In this document: positions 40,121-49,304 of the stretch, piece after piece
Numbering within the stretch: the stretch's first letter is position 1
Layout of the letters: each line of letters starts with the position of its first letter
DNA from: Bog-473 sp963821755
GTDB taxonomy: Bacteria; Actinomycetota; Acidimicrobiia; Acidimicrobiales; RAAP-2
DNA length: 64,000 bases
NCBI GenBank assembly: GCA_963821755.1
Contig: CAWGEX010000003.1
Span: 1,426,001 to 1,490,000 of the forward strand
Direction: 5' to 3'
Made by a program: the position numbers and the translations under genes
The notes under the pieces: generated by a model
The model's input: the letters and a program-made list of their open reading frames with translations, nothing else
What the model was told of the DNA's origin: nothing
Databases searched by the model: none

Positions 40121-42121
40121 ATGCTGCTTCCCAGTATCGAGACACCGAACGACCTCAAGGCCCTCAACCACGAACAACTGACCACCCTGGCCGAGGAGAT
40201 TCGAACCTTCATCGTGGACACCGTCACCACCACCGGCGGGCACCTCGGTTCGAACCTGGGCGCGGTCGAGCTGACGCTGGCGGTGCACCGGGTCTTCGAC
40301 TCACCACGTGATGTCGTGCTGTTCGACACCGGCCACCAGGCCTACGTCCACAAGCTGATCACCGGTCGCCGCTACGGCTTCCAGACCCTCAAGCAGGCCG
40401 GCGGCATGTCGGGCTACCCGAACCGGGCCGAGTCCGAGCACGACTGGATCGAGAACAGCCACGCCTCGACCGCCCTCTCCTACGCCCACGGGCTGGCCAA
40501 TGCCTTCGCGTTGCGGGGCGACGCCGAGCAGCGCAGGGTCATCGCCGTCGTCGGTGACGGCGCCCTGACCGGGGGGATGGCCTATGAAGCCCTCAACAAT
40601 CTGGGGCATAGCGGCATCCCGGTGGTCATCGTCCTCAACGACAACGGTCGCTCCTACGCCCCCACGGTGTCCCACCTGTCGCAGAGCCTGACCAGCCTCC
40701 GACTCAACCCGACCTATACCCAGACGCGCGAACGGATCCGCACGCGCCTGCGTGACCTGCCCGCTCTCGGACCCCTGGCCTATTCGAGCGTGCACTCGGT
40801 GACCAATGCCCTGCGCGAGATGGTGGCACCGCACACGTTCTTCGAGGCACTCGGCGTCCGGTACGCCGGCCCCATCGATGGGCATGACGTCGAGCTGATG
40901 GAACAGGCCTTCGCCCACGCCGCCGAGTGGAGCGGCCCCATCGTCGTCCATGTCCTGACCCAGAAGGGCCGGGGCTACGCCCCGGCCGAAGAGGACGACA
41001 TCCAACGGCTCCACGACGTGAAGGCCACCAGGCCCGTCACGCTCGACAATACGATCGGCAGCTCCGCTGGGGCGGCCGTGGGTGGTTCCGCCGGGGCCGA
41101 TGCCGGCGGCGTTGCCTCTCCCGGCTCCACCCCAGAGGCCGAGATCCACGACTCACCGCGCCGCGCCGCCACCTACGGGAATGCGTTCACCCAGGCGCTG
41201 CTCGAGGCGGCCGACGACGATGAACGGATCGTCGCGCTCACAGCCGCCATGCCCGGCCCCACCGGGCTGCTCCCGTTCCAGGCCCGCTTCCCCGATCGCT
41301 TCTTCGACGTCGGCATCGCCGAGCAGCACGAGGTCACCTCGGCGGCGGGCATGGCCATGGGCGGCATCCGCCCGGTGGTGGCGGTCTACTCGACCTTCTT
41401 CAGCCGAGCCTTCGACCAGGCCAACCTGGACGTCGGCCTGCACGGCGCCCCGGTGGTCTTCGTGCTCGACCGGGCCGGGATCACCGGCGATGACGGGCCG
41501 AGCCATCACGGCATCCTCGATATGGCCCTGAGCCTGGCCATCCCCGGCATGACGGTCTTCGCCCCATCGGCGGCCGAGGAGGTCGGCCCGATGCTCGCCA
41601 CCGCGCTGACCCTTCCGGGGCCGTCCACCATTCGCTTCCCCAAGACTGCGCCCCGTCACGTCGACGACCACGAGGTGGGATCGGGCTTGCGCGCCCGCAA
41701 GTTGCGCACCGGTGACGGATCGATCTGCCTGCTGGCCGTGGGCAAGTTGGTCGAGGCCTGCCTCGCCGCGGCCGAGGAGTTGGCCGAGGGAGGCATCGAG
41801 GCCACCGTGTGGGACGTCCGGGTGGTCTCGCCCCCCGATGCCGACATGCTGGCCGACGCCGGCGAGCACGCGCTGGTGGTCACCGCCGAGGATGGTGTCC
41901 GCCACGGTGGGGCCGGGGCCTTCCTGGTCGATGCCATGACCGCCACCGCTGCATCGCAGGGCGCCCGCAGCCCCGTGACGCGCGTCCTCGGGGTCCCGCG
42001 CCAATACCTGGCTCAGGGGAAGGCCGATGACATCTTGACCAGCCTCGGTCTCGGCGCTGCCGGCATTGCCGAGAGTGTGCGCCAGGCGCTGCTGTTGGTC
42101 GCCGACCAGCAGCCCACCTAG
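40121..42121 (+). CDS. dxs: 1-deoxy-D-xylulose-5-phosphate synthase
   Basis: 666 aa thiamine-diphosphate enzyme that condenses pyruvate with glyceraldehyde 3-phosphate, the first step of the MEP isoprenoid pathway. Motifs: GGHLGSNLGAVELT near 35, HQAYVHKLITGR near 75, thiamine motif VVGDGALTGGMAYEALNN near 143-160, HVLTQKGRGYAPAEEDD near 277-293, then the pyrimidine domain with GIAEQHEVTSAAGMA and DRAGITGDDGPSHHG. Residues about 310-345 are a Gly/Ala/Ser linker that is longer and more repetitive than usual. The stop overlaps the rmlA-like stop on the other strand (CTAG). Confidence 0.96.
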   Translation: MLLPSIETPNDLKALNHEQLTTLAEEIRTFIVDTVTTTGGHLGSNLGAVELTLAVHRVFDSPRDVVLFDTGHQAYVHKLITGRRYGFQTLKQAGGMSGYPNRAESEHDWIENSHASTALSYAHGLANAFALRGDAEQRRVIAVVGDGALTGGMAYEALNNLGHSGIPVVIVLNDNGRSYAPTVSHLSQSLTSLRLNPTYTQTRERIRTRLRDLPALGPLAYSSVHSVTNALREMVAPHTFFEALGVRYAGPIDGHDVELMEQAFAHAAEWSGPIVVHVLTQKGRGYAPAEEDDIQRLHDVKATRPVTLDNTIGSSAGAAVGGSAGADAGGVASPGSTPEAEIHDSPRRAATYGNAFTQALLEAADDDERIVALTAAMPGPTGLLPFQARFPDRFFDVGIAEQHEVTSAAGMAMGGIRPVVAVYSTFFSRAFDQANLDVGLHGAPVVFVLDRAGITGDDGPSHHGILDMALSLAIPGMTVFAPSAAEEVGPMLATALTLPGPSTIRFPKTAPRHVDDHEVGSGLRARKLRTGDGSICLLAVGKLVEACLAAAEELAEGGIEATVWDVRVVSPPDADMLADAGEHALVVTAEDGVRHGGAGAFLVDAMTATAASQGARSPVTRVLGVPRQYLAQGKADDILTSLGLGAAGIAESVRQALLLVADQQPT

Positions 42122-42864
42122 TCCCTTCCGTTGGCTCCGTTGGCCCGCACGAAGTCGTTCACCGCGTAGTACGCATCGATCGACTCGCCGGCGTCGCCCC
42201 AGAATCCCTCGAGCACGTCATAGGCCATGTGCCCTTGATTGACGTAATGATTGTTCACGTCGGTGATCTCCAGCTCGTCGCGGTCCGACGGCTCCAGCGT
42301 GCGGATGATGTCGAAGACCGAGGCGTCGTAGCAGTAGATCCCGGTGACGCCGAACATGCTGGCCGGCGCCTCGGGCTTCTCCTCGATCCGCACCACACGT
42401 CCGGCATCGTCGAGGACCGGGACCCCGAGGTGGCGCAGGTGCTCGGGCTCGTCGACGGCGGTGAGCAAGATGCGCGCGCCCGACGGGTCGGCCCGGAAGG
42501 CGTCGACCATCGGCTTGATCGAGCGCTCCATGACGTTGTCGGCCAGCATGACGAGGACCGGATCACCGTCGGCAAAGCCCTCCGCCTCGCCCAGCGCCTC
42601 GGCAATGCCACCGGCCTGGTGCTGATACCCGTATTGGAGCCGGCTGACCCCGAATGCGTTCCCGTTGCCGAGCAACCGCAAGAACTCGCCGGCGTGGGTA
42701 CCCCCGGTGACGAGCATGATCTGGTCGATCCCGGCGTTGACCAAGGCTTCAATGGACCAGGCGATCATGGGCCGGTCGTAAATCGGCAGCAGGTGCTTGT
42801 TGGTGATGCGGGTGAGCGGGTAGAGGCGCGAACCCGTACCCCCCGCCAGTAGGACACCCTTCAT
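42118..42864 (-). CDS. Sugar nucleotidyltransferase, RmlA-like
   Basis: 248 aa glucose-1-phosphate nucleotidyltransferase family. N-terminal signature KGVLLAGGTGSRLYPLTR (residues 2-19), then KHLLPIYDRPMI near 23-34 with the activating-Lys region, VLVMLADNVME for metal binding near 104-114, and RIEEKPEAPASMFGVTGIYCYD. The short form without an extra C-terminal domain fits RmlA-type thymidylyltransferases; other NTPs are possible. Linked rhamnose genes are not adjacent, but a WbbL-like transferase lies about 19 kb away. ATG 42864 is well placed. Confidence 0.85.
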   Translation of the reverse strand: MKGVLLAGGTGSRLYPLTRITNKHLLPIYDRPMIAWSIEALVNAGIDQIMLVTGGTHAGEFLRLLGNGNAFGVSRLQYGYQHQAGGIAEALGEAEGFADGDPVLVMLADNVMERSIKPMVDAFRADPSGARILLTAVDEPEHLRHLGVPVLDDAGRVVRIEEKPEAPASMFGVTGIYCYDASVFDIIRTLEPSDRDELEITDVNNHYVNQGHMAYDVLEGFWGDAGESIDAYYAVNDFVRANGANGRD

Positions 42865-42922
42865 CGCCTCACGCCCTCCCGAACATCATTGGCCCCGTTC
42901 GTGCCGTTCGTACCCCGCCTGC

Positions 42923-44032
42923 CTAGTCGAAAGTGAGGACACCGCGCGCCACTCGGCCGGCGTGCATCTCCTCCACCACGTCCCCGAACTGGTCCAGCGG
43001 TCGCGTGAGCGACACCAACTCATCGAGCTTGAGCTGCCCCGACAGGTACAGGTCCACCATCAGCGGGATGTCGTGATGGGGTCGAGCCGAGCCGTATCGG
43101 CAGCCGATCAGCGCCCGGTCCACGTAGGCCAGCGCATTGACATCCACCGACACCTCGGTGCCCCGGGGCGGAATGCCGATGGCCACGGCCGTCCCACCCC
43201 AGTCCAGACAATCGAGGGCACTGCGCAGCACCGCCGGGTGCCCTACGCAATCAAAAGCCCAGGTCACGCCGCCCAACGGGAACAGCGCGCCGGCGGCCGA
43301 CTCCCGGTTGGCCGGGGTCAGTTCACGCACCGCCTTCGCCGCGTCCGCCGTGGACGCGTCGACGAAATGGGTGGCGCCGAACTGACGGCCCAGCCCCTCC
43401 TTGGAGGCCATGGTGTCCACCGCCACGATCCGGGTGGCGCCGGCGATGCGCAGGCCCTGGATCACGTTGAGGCCGACGCCGCCGACGCCGAAGACGGCCG
43501 CCGTGTCGCCGGGCCGCACCTTGGCCCGGTTGAGCACCGAGCCCACACCGGTCAGCACCCCGCAGCCGATGAGGCAGGCCGAGGACAGCGGCACCTCCTT
43601 GGGGATGCGCACCGCCTGGACCTCACTGACCACCGTCATCTCGCTGAAGACCGAGGCGGCGGCAAAGTTGGACGCCGGATCGCCCTTGAAAGTGAACGGC
43701 GTCGTGATGTTGCCCAACGAGCTCTTGCACCACGTCGGGTGCCCCGTGCTGCAGGCCCGGCACGCCCCGCAGCTGGCCAGGGTGGCGATCACCACGTGGT
43801 CGCCCGGCTTGACCGAGGTGACCTCTGAACCGACGGACTCCACCACGCCGGCCCCTTCGTGGCCGAGCACGGCCGGGGCCGGGAACGGAATGGTGCCGTC
43901 AATGACCGACAGGTCGGAATGGCACACCCCGGCTGCCACCATCTCGATTCGCACTTCCTTGGGGCCGGGGGCGCGTACCTCGAGTGCGTCCGTGACCTCC
44001 ACCCCTTCACCGGTGTACACGATCCCTCGCAT
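42923..44032 (-). CDS. Zinc-dependent alcohol dehydrogenase
   Basis: 369 aa medium-chain dehydrogenase. Catalytic zinc ligands: Cys in AAGVCHSDLS (about 35-44) and GHEGAGVVESVG near 59-70; the structural-zinc lobe has CGACRACSTGHPTWC near 91-105, with four Cys. NAD binding: VFGVGGVGLNVIQGL near 188-202. The length and layout resemble mycobacterial class III-like alcohol dehydrogenases. It is the last gene of the fadE30-ipdF-fadD3 operon and its ATG follows the fadD3 stop directly (TAGATG). It may oxidise a steroid- or lipid-derived alcohol. Confidence 0.88.
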   Translation of the reverse strand: MRGIVYTGEGVEVTDALEVRAPGPKEVRIEMVAAGVCHSDLSVIDGTIPFPAPAVLGHEGAGVVESVGSEVTSVKPGDHVVIATLASCGACRACSTGHPTWCKSSLGNITTPFTFKGDPASNFAAASVFSEMTVVSEVQAVRIPKEVPLSSACLIGCGVLTGVGSVLNRAKVRPGDTAAVFGVGGVGLNVIQGLRIAGATRIVAVDTMASKEGLGRQFGATHFVDASTADAAKAVRELTPANRESAAGALFPLGGVTWAFDCVGHPAVLRSALDCLDWGGTAVAIGIPPRGTEVSVDVNALAYVDRALIGCRYGSARPHHDIPLMVDLYLSGQLKLDELVSLTRPLDQFGDVVEEMHAGRVARGVLTFD

Positions 44033-45742
44033 CTAGTTACTCCTCTCGTAGGTCACGACGTGATCTTGCCCGGCGGCATGGCGCCGGCGCAGTTCGCGCT
44101 TGAGCACCTTCCCACCGGCGTTCAATGGCAGGGCGTCGACCAGCACGACCTGGCGCGGCACCTTGTAGTTGGCCATGGTGTCGCGCGCCCAGTCCATGAC
44201 GCTCTGGGCCAGCGTGTCACTGTCAGCGACGTCCGGTGCCGGCACGATGTAGGCGCACCCGACCTCACCCATCCGCTCGTCGGGGACGCCGATGACCGCG
44301 ACCTGAGCCACCCCGTCGTGGGTGCGCAGCATGGCCTCGATCTCGGCCGGGTAGGCGTTGAAGCCCCCGACCACGAACATGTCCTTCAGGCGATCGGTGA
44401 CGGTGATGTTGCCCTGGGCGTCCATGACCCCGACGTCCCCGGTGTGCAACCACCCGGCGGCATCGATGGTGGCCGCGGTGGCCTCGTCGTCGCCCCAGTA
44501 GCCCGACATGACGGTGTAGCCGCGCACCACGATCTCCCCCGGCTCGCCCACGCCGACGCTCGACCCGTCCGCCACCACGTCGACCTCGAGGCCCGGAATG
44601 GCCCGCCCCGACGTCCCGGCGATCACGTCGGGGGGATCGCTGCGCCGGCACATGGTGACCGTGCCGCACGATTCGGTAAGACCGTACGCGGTCAACACGG
44701 TGGAGAACCCAAGTTGGTCCCGCATGGCGTGCACCAGCTCGACCGGCACCACCGCCGCGCCCGTTACCCCCAACCGCAACGACGAGAGGTCGTACTCCTC
44801 CCGCCGCCGATCGGCCAACAAGGTCTGGTACAAGGTCGGCGGCCCCGGCAACACGGTGATCCGCTCGGCCGGTATCCGCTCCATCACCGTGGCCGCGTCG
44901 AAGACCGCTTCGGGCACCACGGTCGCCCCCGCCATCAGGCAGGCCAGGATCCCGGCCTTGTAGCCGAAGGTGTGGAAGAACGGGTTGACCACCAGGTAGC
45001 GGTCACCGGCGGCCAGGCCGACGATGGAGGCCCACGCCCCGAAGGTCCGCAGACTCTGGGCGTGCGTGGCCGCCGCACCCTTGGGGTAGCCCGTGGTGCC
45101 CGAGGTGAAGATCACGTCCGAGACGTCGTCGGGACCGATGGCGGCCGCCCGCCGTGCCGCCTCGGCCGGGTCGATGCGCTCGCCCGCTCCGAGATACGCC
45201 GCCAGACCGACGACTCCGTCCCGCTCCGCCCCACCACCTTCGTCGCGCAGCAGCACCGTCCGCTTCAGATCGCCGACGTCCTCACCGGTGAGCAGGGCGG
45301 GATAGTCGACCCCCAGGAACCCGCGCACGGTGAAGAGGGTGGTGGCTCCCGAGGCGCGCAGGAGGTAACTGGCCTCGGCCCCCTTGAAGCGCGTGTTCAT
45401 CGGCACCAGCACCGCCCCGGCCCGCAAGACACCCAACGCCGCCAGCATCCACTCGGCACAGTTGGGCGCCCACATGGCCACGCGCTCCCCGGGCACCACA
45501 CCGTCGGCCATGCAACCCCGGGCGTAGCGGTCGACCGCTTCGACCAGCGCGGCGAAGGAGAGGCGCGTCTCGCCGTCGACCAGCGCCTCGGCCTCCCCGA
45601 AGCGGGTGGCCCCTTCGGCCACCAGCCGGGGAATGGTGCCCCAGGTCAGATCGGCCCGCGGATCCTCGTCGCCCGCCGGTGCGCCGCCGATCCCCGACCC
45701 GGCGGCGCCGCGTCGCACCGAGGTCTCCGAGGGCGGGCTCAC
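44033..45742 (-). CDS. fadD3: Acyl-CoA synthetase, FadD3-like (steroid CD-ring)
   Basis: 569 aa AMP-forming ligase. P-loop VSDVIFTSGTTGYPKGAA; NPFFHTFGYKAGILACL and ITVLPGPPTLYQTLL are close to mycobacterial FadD3; TAYGLTESCGTVTMC is A5, GWLHTGDVGV is A7 and NAGGKVLKREL is A10 with the catalytic Lys. In mycobacteria FadD3 loads CoA onto HIP, the CD-ring intermediate left after ring A/B removal. It is about 60 residues longer than Mtb FadD3 at the N terminus. GTG 45742 overlaps the ipdF stop (GTGA), setting the start. Conservation and gene order make this assignment likely. Confidence 0.85.
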   Translation of the reverse strand: MSPPSETSVRRGAAGSGIGGAPAGDEDPRADLTWGTIPRLVAEGATRFGEAEALVDGETRLSFAALVEAVDRYARGCMADGVVPGERVAMWAPNCAEWMLAALGVLRAGAVLVPMNTRFKGAEASYLLRASGATTLFTVRGFLGVDYPALLTGEDVGDLKRTVLLRDEGGGAERDGVVGLAAYLGAGERIDPAEAARRAAAIGPDDVSDVIFTSGTTGYPKGAAATHAQSLRTFGAWASIVGLAAGDRYLVVNPFFHTFGYKAGILACLMAGATVVPEAVFDAATVMERIPAERITVLPGPPTLYQTLLADRRREEYDLSSLRLGVTGAAVVPVELVHAMRDQLGFSTVLTAYGLTESCGTVTMCRRSDPPDVIAGTSGRAIPGLEVDVVADGSSVGVGEPGEIVVRGYTVMSGYWGDDEATAATIDAAGWLHTGDVGVMDAQGNITVTDRLKDMFVVGGFNAYPAEIEAMLRTHDGVAQVAVIGVPDERMGEVGCAYIVPAPDVADSDTLAQSVMDWARDTMANYKVPRQVVLVDALPLNAGGKVLKRELRRRHAAGQDHVVTYERSN

Positions 45743-46542
45743 GGGTGCTGGCTGCTCACGGAGATGACCTCTCCGCTCAGGTAGGACGAGTAGTCGCTGG
45801 CCAGGAACACGATCACGTTGGCCACCTCCCAGGTCTCGGCCCCGCGCCCGAAGAGCTCGCGCCGGCGCAGGACGGCCAGGTCCTCGTCGGGGATGGCCCG
45901 ATTGAGGAACGGGTGCTCGGCCAGACTGGGCGACACCGCGTTCACCCGCACGCCCGACGGCGCCGCCTCGGCGGCGGCACAACGGGTGAGCGCCATCACG
46001 CCGGCCTTGGCTGCGGCGTAGTGTGCCTGGCCCGGTTGGGCCCGCCAGCCCAGGACCGAGGCGTTGTTGACGATGACCCCGCTCCCCCGGGGCAACAGAT
46101 GGCTCAAGGCGGCCCGGGTGCAGCGGAACGTCCCGGTCAAGGTGATGTCGAGCACGGTGGACCACTGCTCGTCCGTCATCTCGACCAGCGGCACCGTCCC
46201 CCCCAACCCGGCGTTGTGCACCGCCACATCGAAGTGGCCGAAGTGTGCGATGGCGGCGGCATAGAGGGCACCGACTTGTGTCTCGTCGGTCACGTCGCAG
46301 GCCACGGCCTGGACCTGGCCACCGGTCTCGGCACCGAGGAGCTCGGCCGTTTCGGCCAGGCGACGCTCGTGGGCGTCGGACACCACCACCGCCGCGCCCT
46401 CTTCCAGGCAACGACGGGCCGTGGCCGAGCCGATGCCCGTGCCGGCGGCGGCGGTGACGATGACCACCTTGCCGGCGAGCAGGGCGTGCCCGATCGGGGG
46501 CGTGGGCGGGGGCGGTGGATCGAAGGACGACTGGAGGCTCAC
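45739..46542 (-). CDS. ipdF: Short-chain dehydrogenase, IpdF-like (5-OH-HIP-CoA dehydrogenase)
   Basis: 267 aa SDR. Cofactor motif TAAAGTGIGSAT replaces the usual TGxxxGIG and is characteristic of IpdF; NNASVLGWRAQ carries the Ser region, HYAAAKAGVMALTR has the catalytic Tyr-x-x-x-Lys, and FLASDYSSYLSGEVISVSSQHP is nearly as in Mtb IpdF at the C terminus. In steroid degradation IpdF oxidises 5-hydroxy-HIP-CoA. A Pro-rich stretch near residues 8-16 is unusual. GTG 46542 overlaps the fadE30 stop (GTGA). The exact match of neighbour types supports the call. Confidence 0.87.
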   Translation of the reverse strand: MSLQSSFDPPPPPTPPIGHALLAGKVVIVTAAAGTGIGSATARRCLEEGAAVVVSDAHERRLAETAELLGAETGGQVQAVACDVTDETQVGALYAAAIAHFGHFDVAVHNAGLGGTVPLVEMTDEQWSTVLDITLTGTFRCTRAALSHLLPRGSGVIVNNASVLGWRAQPGQAHYAAAKAGVMALTRCAAAEAAPSGVRVNAVSPSLAEHPFLNRAIPDEDLAVLRRRELFGRGAETWEVANVIVFLASDYSSYLSGEVISVSSQHP

Positions 46543-47726
46543 GCCACCCCTTTCGGCTCGGGCGGGAGACCGAGCACCCGTTCGCCAATGATGTTCCGCT
46601 GTATCTGGTTGGACCCGCCGTAGATCGTCTCGGAGCGGGAGAAGAGAAACGAGCGCTGGAACTGGCTCAGCTCATAGGGCTCGGCCTCCATCACGGTGGC
46701 GAACGGTCCGAGCACGTCGAGCGCCAGCTCACCCAGCCGACGATGCCAGCTGCCCCAGTACAGCTTGGCGATGGAGGCTTCGGGCGGAGCGACCGGGCCG
46801 TCCACACCCGACAGGCTGCGCAAGGTGTTGTAGCGCATGATGGTCAATTCAGCGTGGGCCCGGGCCAGACGCTGCCGCAGCACGGGGTCGGCGGCCCGTC
46901 CGTTCTGCTGCGCCACGGCGATGATGCGGTCCAACTCCCGCACGAAACTCAACTGGTAACCCAAGAGCGCCACGCCGCGCTCGAAGGACAAGGTGGCCAG
47001 GGCCACCTTCCATCCGTCACCGACTCCCCCCACCACGTTGTCGACGTGGGTCCGGGCACCGTCGAAGAACACCTCGTTGAACTCGCTGGTCCTGGTCAAC
47101 TGCATGATCGGTCGGATCTCGACGCCGGGCTGATCCATGGGCACCAAGAGATAGGACAAACCCCGGTGCCGTTTCGAGTCGGGATCGGTGCGGCACACCA
47201 CGAAGCACCAGTCGGACTGATGGGCCAGCGAGGTCCACACCTTCTGCCCGGTGATCACCCACTCGTCTCCGTGGCGGACCGCCGTGGTCTTGACGTTGGC
47301 CAGGTCGCTGCCGGCATCGGGCTCGGAGTAGCCCTGGCACCACAGCTCGGTTCCCTCCCGGATCGGTGGCAAGAACCGTTCCTTCTGCGCCTCGGTCCCG
47401 AAGTGGATCAATGTCGGACCGAGCAGGCCTTCACCCAGAATGCTGACCCGGCCGGGCGCCAGCGACCGGGAGTATTCCTCGTTGAAGATGACCTGCTCGG
47501 TCATCGACGCCCCCCGCCCGCCGTACTCGGCCGGCCAACCCAGACAGGTCCAGCCGGCATCGGCCAGCACCCGCTCCCACTTCAGCCTGGTCTCGAATCC
47601 GAAGGTCTCGTCCCCCGAACCACCCCGGCCACCCAACGCGGCGAACTCGCCGACGACGTTGGCCGCCAGGAACCGGCGCACCTCGGCGCGGAATGCCGTG
47701 TCGGCCGGGCGGTCTCGCAGGTCCAT
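46539..47726 (-). CDS. fadE30: Acyl-CoA dehydrogenase, FadE30-like
   Basis: 395 aa FAD enzyme of the acyl-CoA dehydrogenase family, first gene of the operon. Shared with Mtb FadE30: GEFAALGGRGG near 24, TCLGWPAEYGGRG, LLGPTLIHFGT, ELWCQGYSEPDAGSDLANV (about 134-152), GQKVWTSLAHQ, EFNEVFFDGART, and the C-terminal YGGSNQIQRNIIGERVLGLP. In steroid degradation FadE30 desaturates 5-OH-HIP-CoA. ATG 47726 has TACGCT 9 bases upstream, and an inverted repeat over the expected -35 region. Confidence 0.88.
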   Translation of the reverse strand: MDLRDRPADTAFRAEVRRFLAANVVGEFAALGGRGGSGDETFGFETRLKWERVLADAGWTCLGWPAEYGGRGASMTEQVIFNEEYSRSLAPGRVSILGEGLLGPTLIHFGTEAQKERFLPPIREGTELWCQGYSEPDAGSDLANVKTTAVRHGDEWVITGQKVWTSLAHQSDWCFVVCRTDPDSKRHRGLSYLLVPMDQPGVEIRPIMQLTRTSEFNEVFFDGARTHVDNVVGGVGDGWKVALATLSFERGVALLGYQLSFVRELDRIIAVAQQNGRAADPVLRQRLARAHAELTIMRYNTLRSLSGVDGPVAPPEASIAKLYWGSWHRRLGELALDVLGPFATVMEAEPYELSQFQRSFLFSRSETIYGGSNQIQRNIIGERVLGLPPEPKGVA

Positions 47727-47735
47727 GGCCCAGGA

Positions 47736-47741
47736 AGCGTA
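47736..47741 (-). promoter_or_regulatory. -10 box of the fadE30 operon
   Basis: TACGCT on the minus strand, 9 bases before ATG 47726, giving an almost leaderless mRNA. Confidence 0.5.
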
Positions 47742-47760
47742 CCAATGCGCCGCTCTCGCT

Positions 47761-47775
47761 CTGACGGGGCGTCAG
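47761..47775 (-). promoter_or_regulatory. Inverted repeat CTGACG-GGG-CGTCAG, candidate operator of the steroid operon
   Basis: Perfect 6-base arms with a 3-base spacer, 35-49 bases upstream of the fadE30 ATG and covering the expected -35. It does not resemble the KstR2 consensus as remembered, so another TetR- or GntR-type repressor may act here. Confidence 0.5.
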
Positions 47776-47857
47776 CTTTGGCTGACCGGTTCGAAAAGGG
47801 CTGGTGAGGGGCGAGATCTTCCGCCGGCGGGCCTCGCGGAAGCCGGCACAGCCGGGA

Positions 47858-49297
47858 CTAGCGGCGACCGCTGACTCGGCCCAGGAACGGCACGAGCCCG
47901 TTGAAGAAGGCGTTGCTCGGGTACGCCCCGGCCGGGTCGTTGTGCGAGTAGGTGCTCTGGTAGTTGGCCAGGGTGAGGTTGCGCATGGGGATGCCCGACT
48001 GCTGGGCCAGGATCTGGGCGTCGGCCGGCACGGATGCTCCGCCCAGGCGAGCGCCGAAGGCGTAGATCAGGAGGTTCTTCGGCAGGTCGTGGCCCATCGT
48101 GGCGTCGACATTGAGCACGCTCTGGGTCGGATTGGCGTTGCCGTTGGCCACGGCCCCGCTGTCATCGGTCAAGCGCTGCGGGAAGTACCACTCCACGCCG
48201 TCCACGTTCTGGATCCCCGCCCCCGAGAACATGGTGGCGAAGCGGGTGATGGGCGTGAGGGCGCCCGACCCGTCCCAGCCGTGCACCGGGCCCTGTGTCG
48301 CAACGCCCTGGCCGAGGTGTCCCTGCGCCGCCAGCAAGCTGGCCGGTGAGGTGGCGGCGTTGAGGGCGTAGCCGTACTGGCCGACGTTGGTCACCGGGAC
48401 CGGGGGCACGATGTCCGTCGGGAGGAGTCCCGACGTCTGGCCCAACGAGGGCGCGTTCGGGTCCAGGAGCGCCGAGGCCGATCCGGTGGCTTCGAACAAG
48501 CCGGCATAGGGGGCAACGATCCCACCGAAGGACAGCCAGGGGCTGGCGCCGGGAGCGTCGAGCGTCTGGAGGTCCTGAGTCGCCGTCTGGGTGCTCACGG
48601 GGGTCGGGCTGCTGCCGCCGTCGATGTAGACCAGACCGGCCAGGTTGCGGGCTCCGGCCTGGCCGCCGAAGTCCCACGTGGCATAGGCCGTGACCACCGT
48701 CCCACCGAGGGAGTGGCCACCGAGCACCACCTTGCCCCCGAGCTTGGTGGCGGCGCCGATCACCACGCGCAGGTCCTGGACGGCCACGTTCATGCCCCAT
48801 TGCTTGGCGAACTGGACGGTCGAGGGTGCCACGTTCTGGGTGTGATGCGTGATGCTCGGGTCCTTGATGTAGCCCAGGTAGTAGTTGTAGAGCTGGGTGA
48901 CGGTGGCCTGGTGGTTCTTGAAGCGGTTCAGCACCGACTGGTCCTCCAGCAAATTCTCCCGACGCTCGACCGACCAGACCTGCCAGCCGCTGGTCTTCGA
49001 GACGATCCACCGGGCCAGCGGCACGAAGTACGACGCGCCGGCCGAGGTGCCCGGCTCCAAGACGAGGACGTTCTTGGCGCTGCTCGGTCCGACCTTGATG
49101 ACCCCGACCCGGTTGTACCTGGCCGGGGTGGCGGGAGCGGCGAAGCCCCGCATCCAGGTGACGCGCAACGCCGGGGCCGATGCCTGGGCCGGCGAACCGG
49201 CGATCGCTCCCGGCCCGACGCTCGACAGGACCACCGTCACACAGCCAACGGCCAGCGCCGCCGAGACGACGCGCTTGGACTTCCGGATCGAATTCAC
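47858..49297 (-). CDS. Secreted alpha/beta hydrolase
   Basis: 479 aa exported hydrolase. Signal peptide: basic NSIRKSKR, hydrophobic VVSAALAVGCVTVVLSSVG, and a small-residue end SPAQASA near 38. The nucleophile elbow VLGGHSLGGTVV (about 190-201) and a late YSHNDPAG region with His fit the catalytic triad; the first hydrophobic strand is VLVLEPGTSAGASYF. Start GTG 49297 is chosen since TATGTT lies exactly 7 bases upstream and gives a clean signal sequence; ATG 49309 lies inside that hexamer. Enzymatic target unknown; possibly lipid or ester hydrolysis outside the cell. Confidence 0.82.
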   Translation of the reverse strand: MNSIRKSKRVVSAALAVGCVTVVLSSVGPGAIAGSPAQASAPALRVTWMRGFAAPATPARYNRVGVIKVGPSSAKNVLVLEPGTSAGASYFVPLARWIVSKTSGWQVWSVERRENLLEDQSVLNRFKNHQATVTQLYNYYLGYIKDPSITHHTQNVAPSTVQFAKQWGMNVAVQDLRVVIGAATKLGGKVVLGGHSLGGTVVTAYATWDFGGQAGARNLAGLVYIDGGSSPTPVSTQTATQDLQTLDAPGASPWLSFGGIVAPYAGLFEATGSASALLDPNAPSLGQTSGLLPTDIVPPVPVTNVGQYGYALNAATSPASLLAAQGHLGQGVATQGPVHGWDGSGALTPITRFATMFSGAGIQNVDGVEWYFPQRLTDDSGAVANGNANPTQSVLNVDATMGHDLPKNLLIYAFGARLGGASVPADAQILAQQSGIPMRNLTLANYQSTYSHNDPAGAYPSNAFFNGLVPFLGRVSGRR

Positions 49298-49304
49298 GGT
49301 GCCG

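Noticed and set aside
42118..42121. Frameshift or fusion at the dxs/nucleotidyltransferase border
   Set aside because: The two stops simply share CTAG in convergent genes; both proteins are full length.
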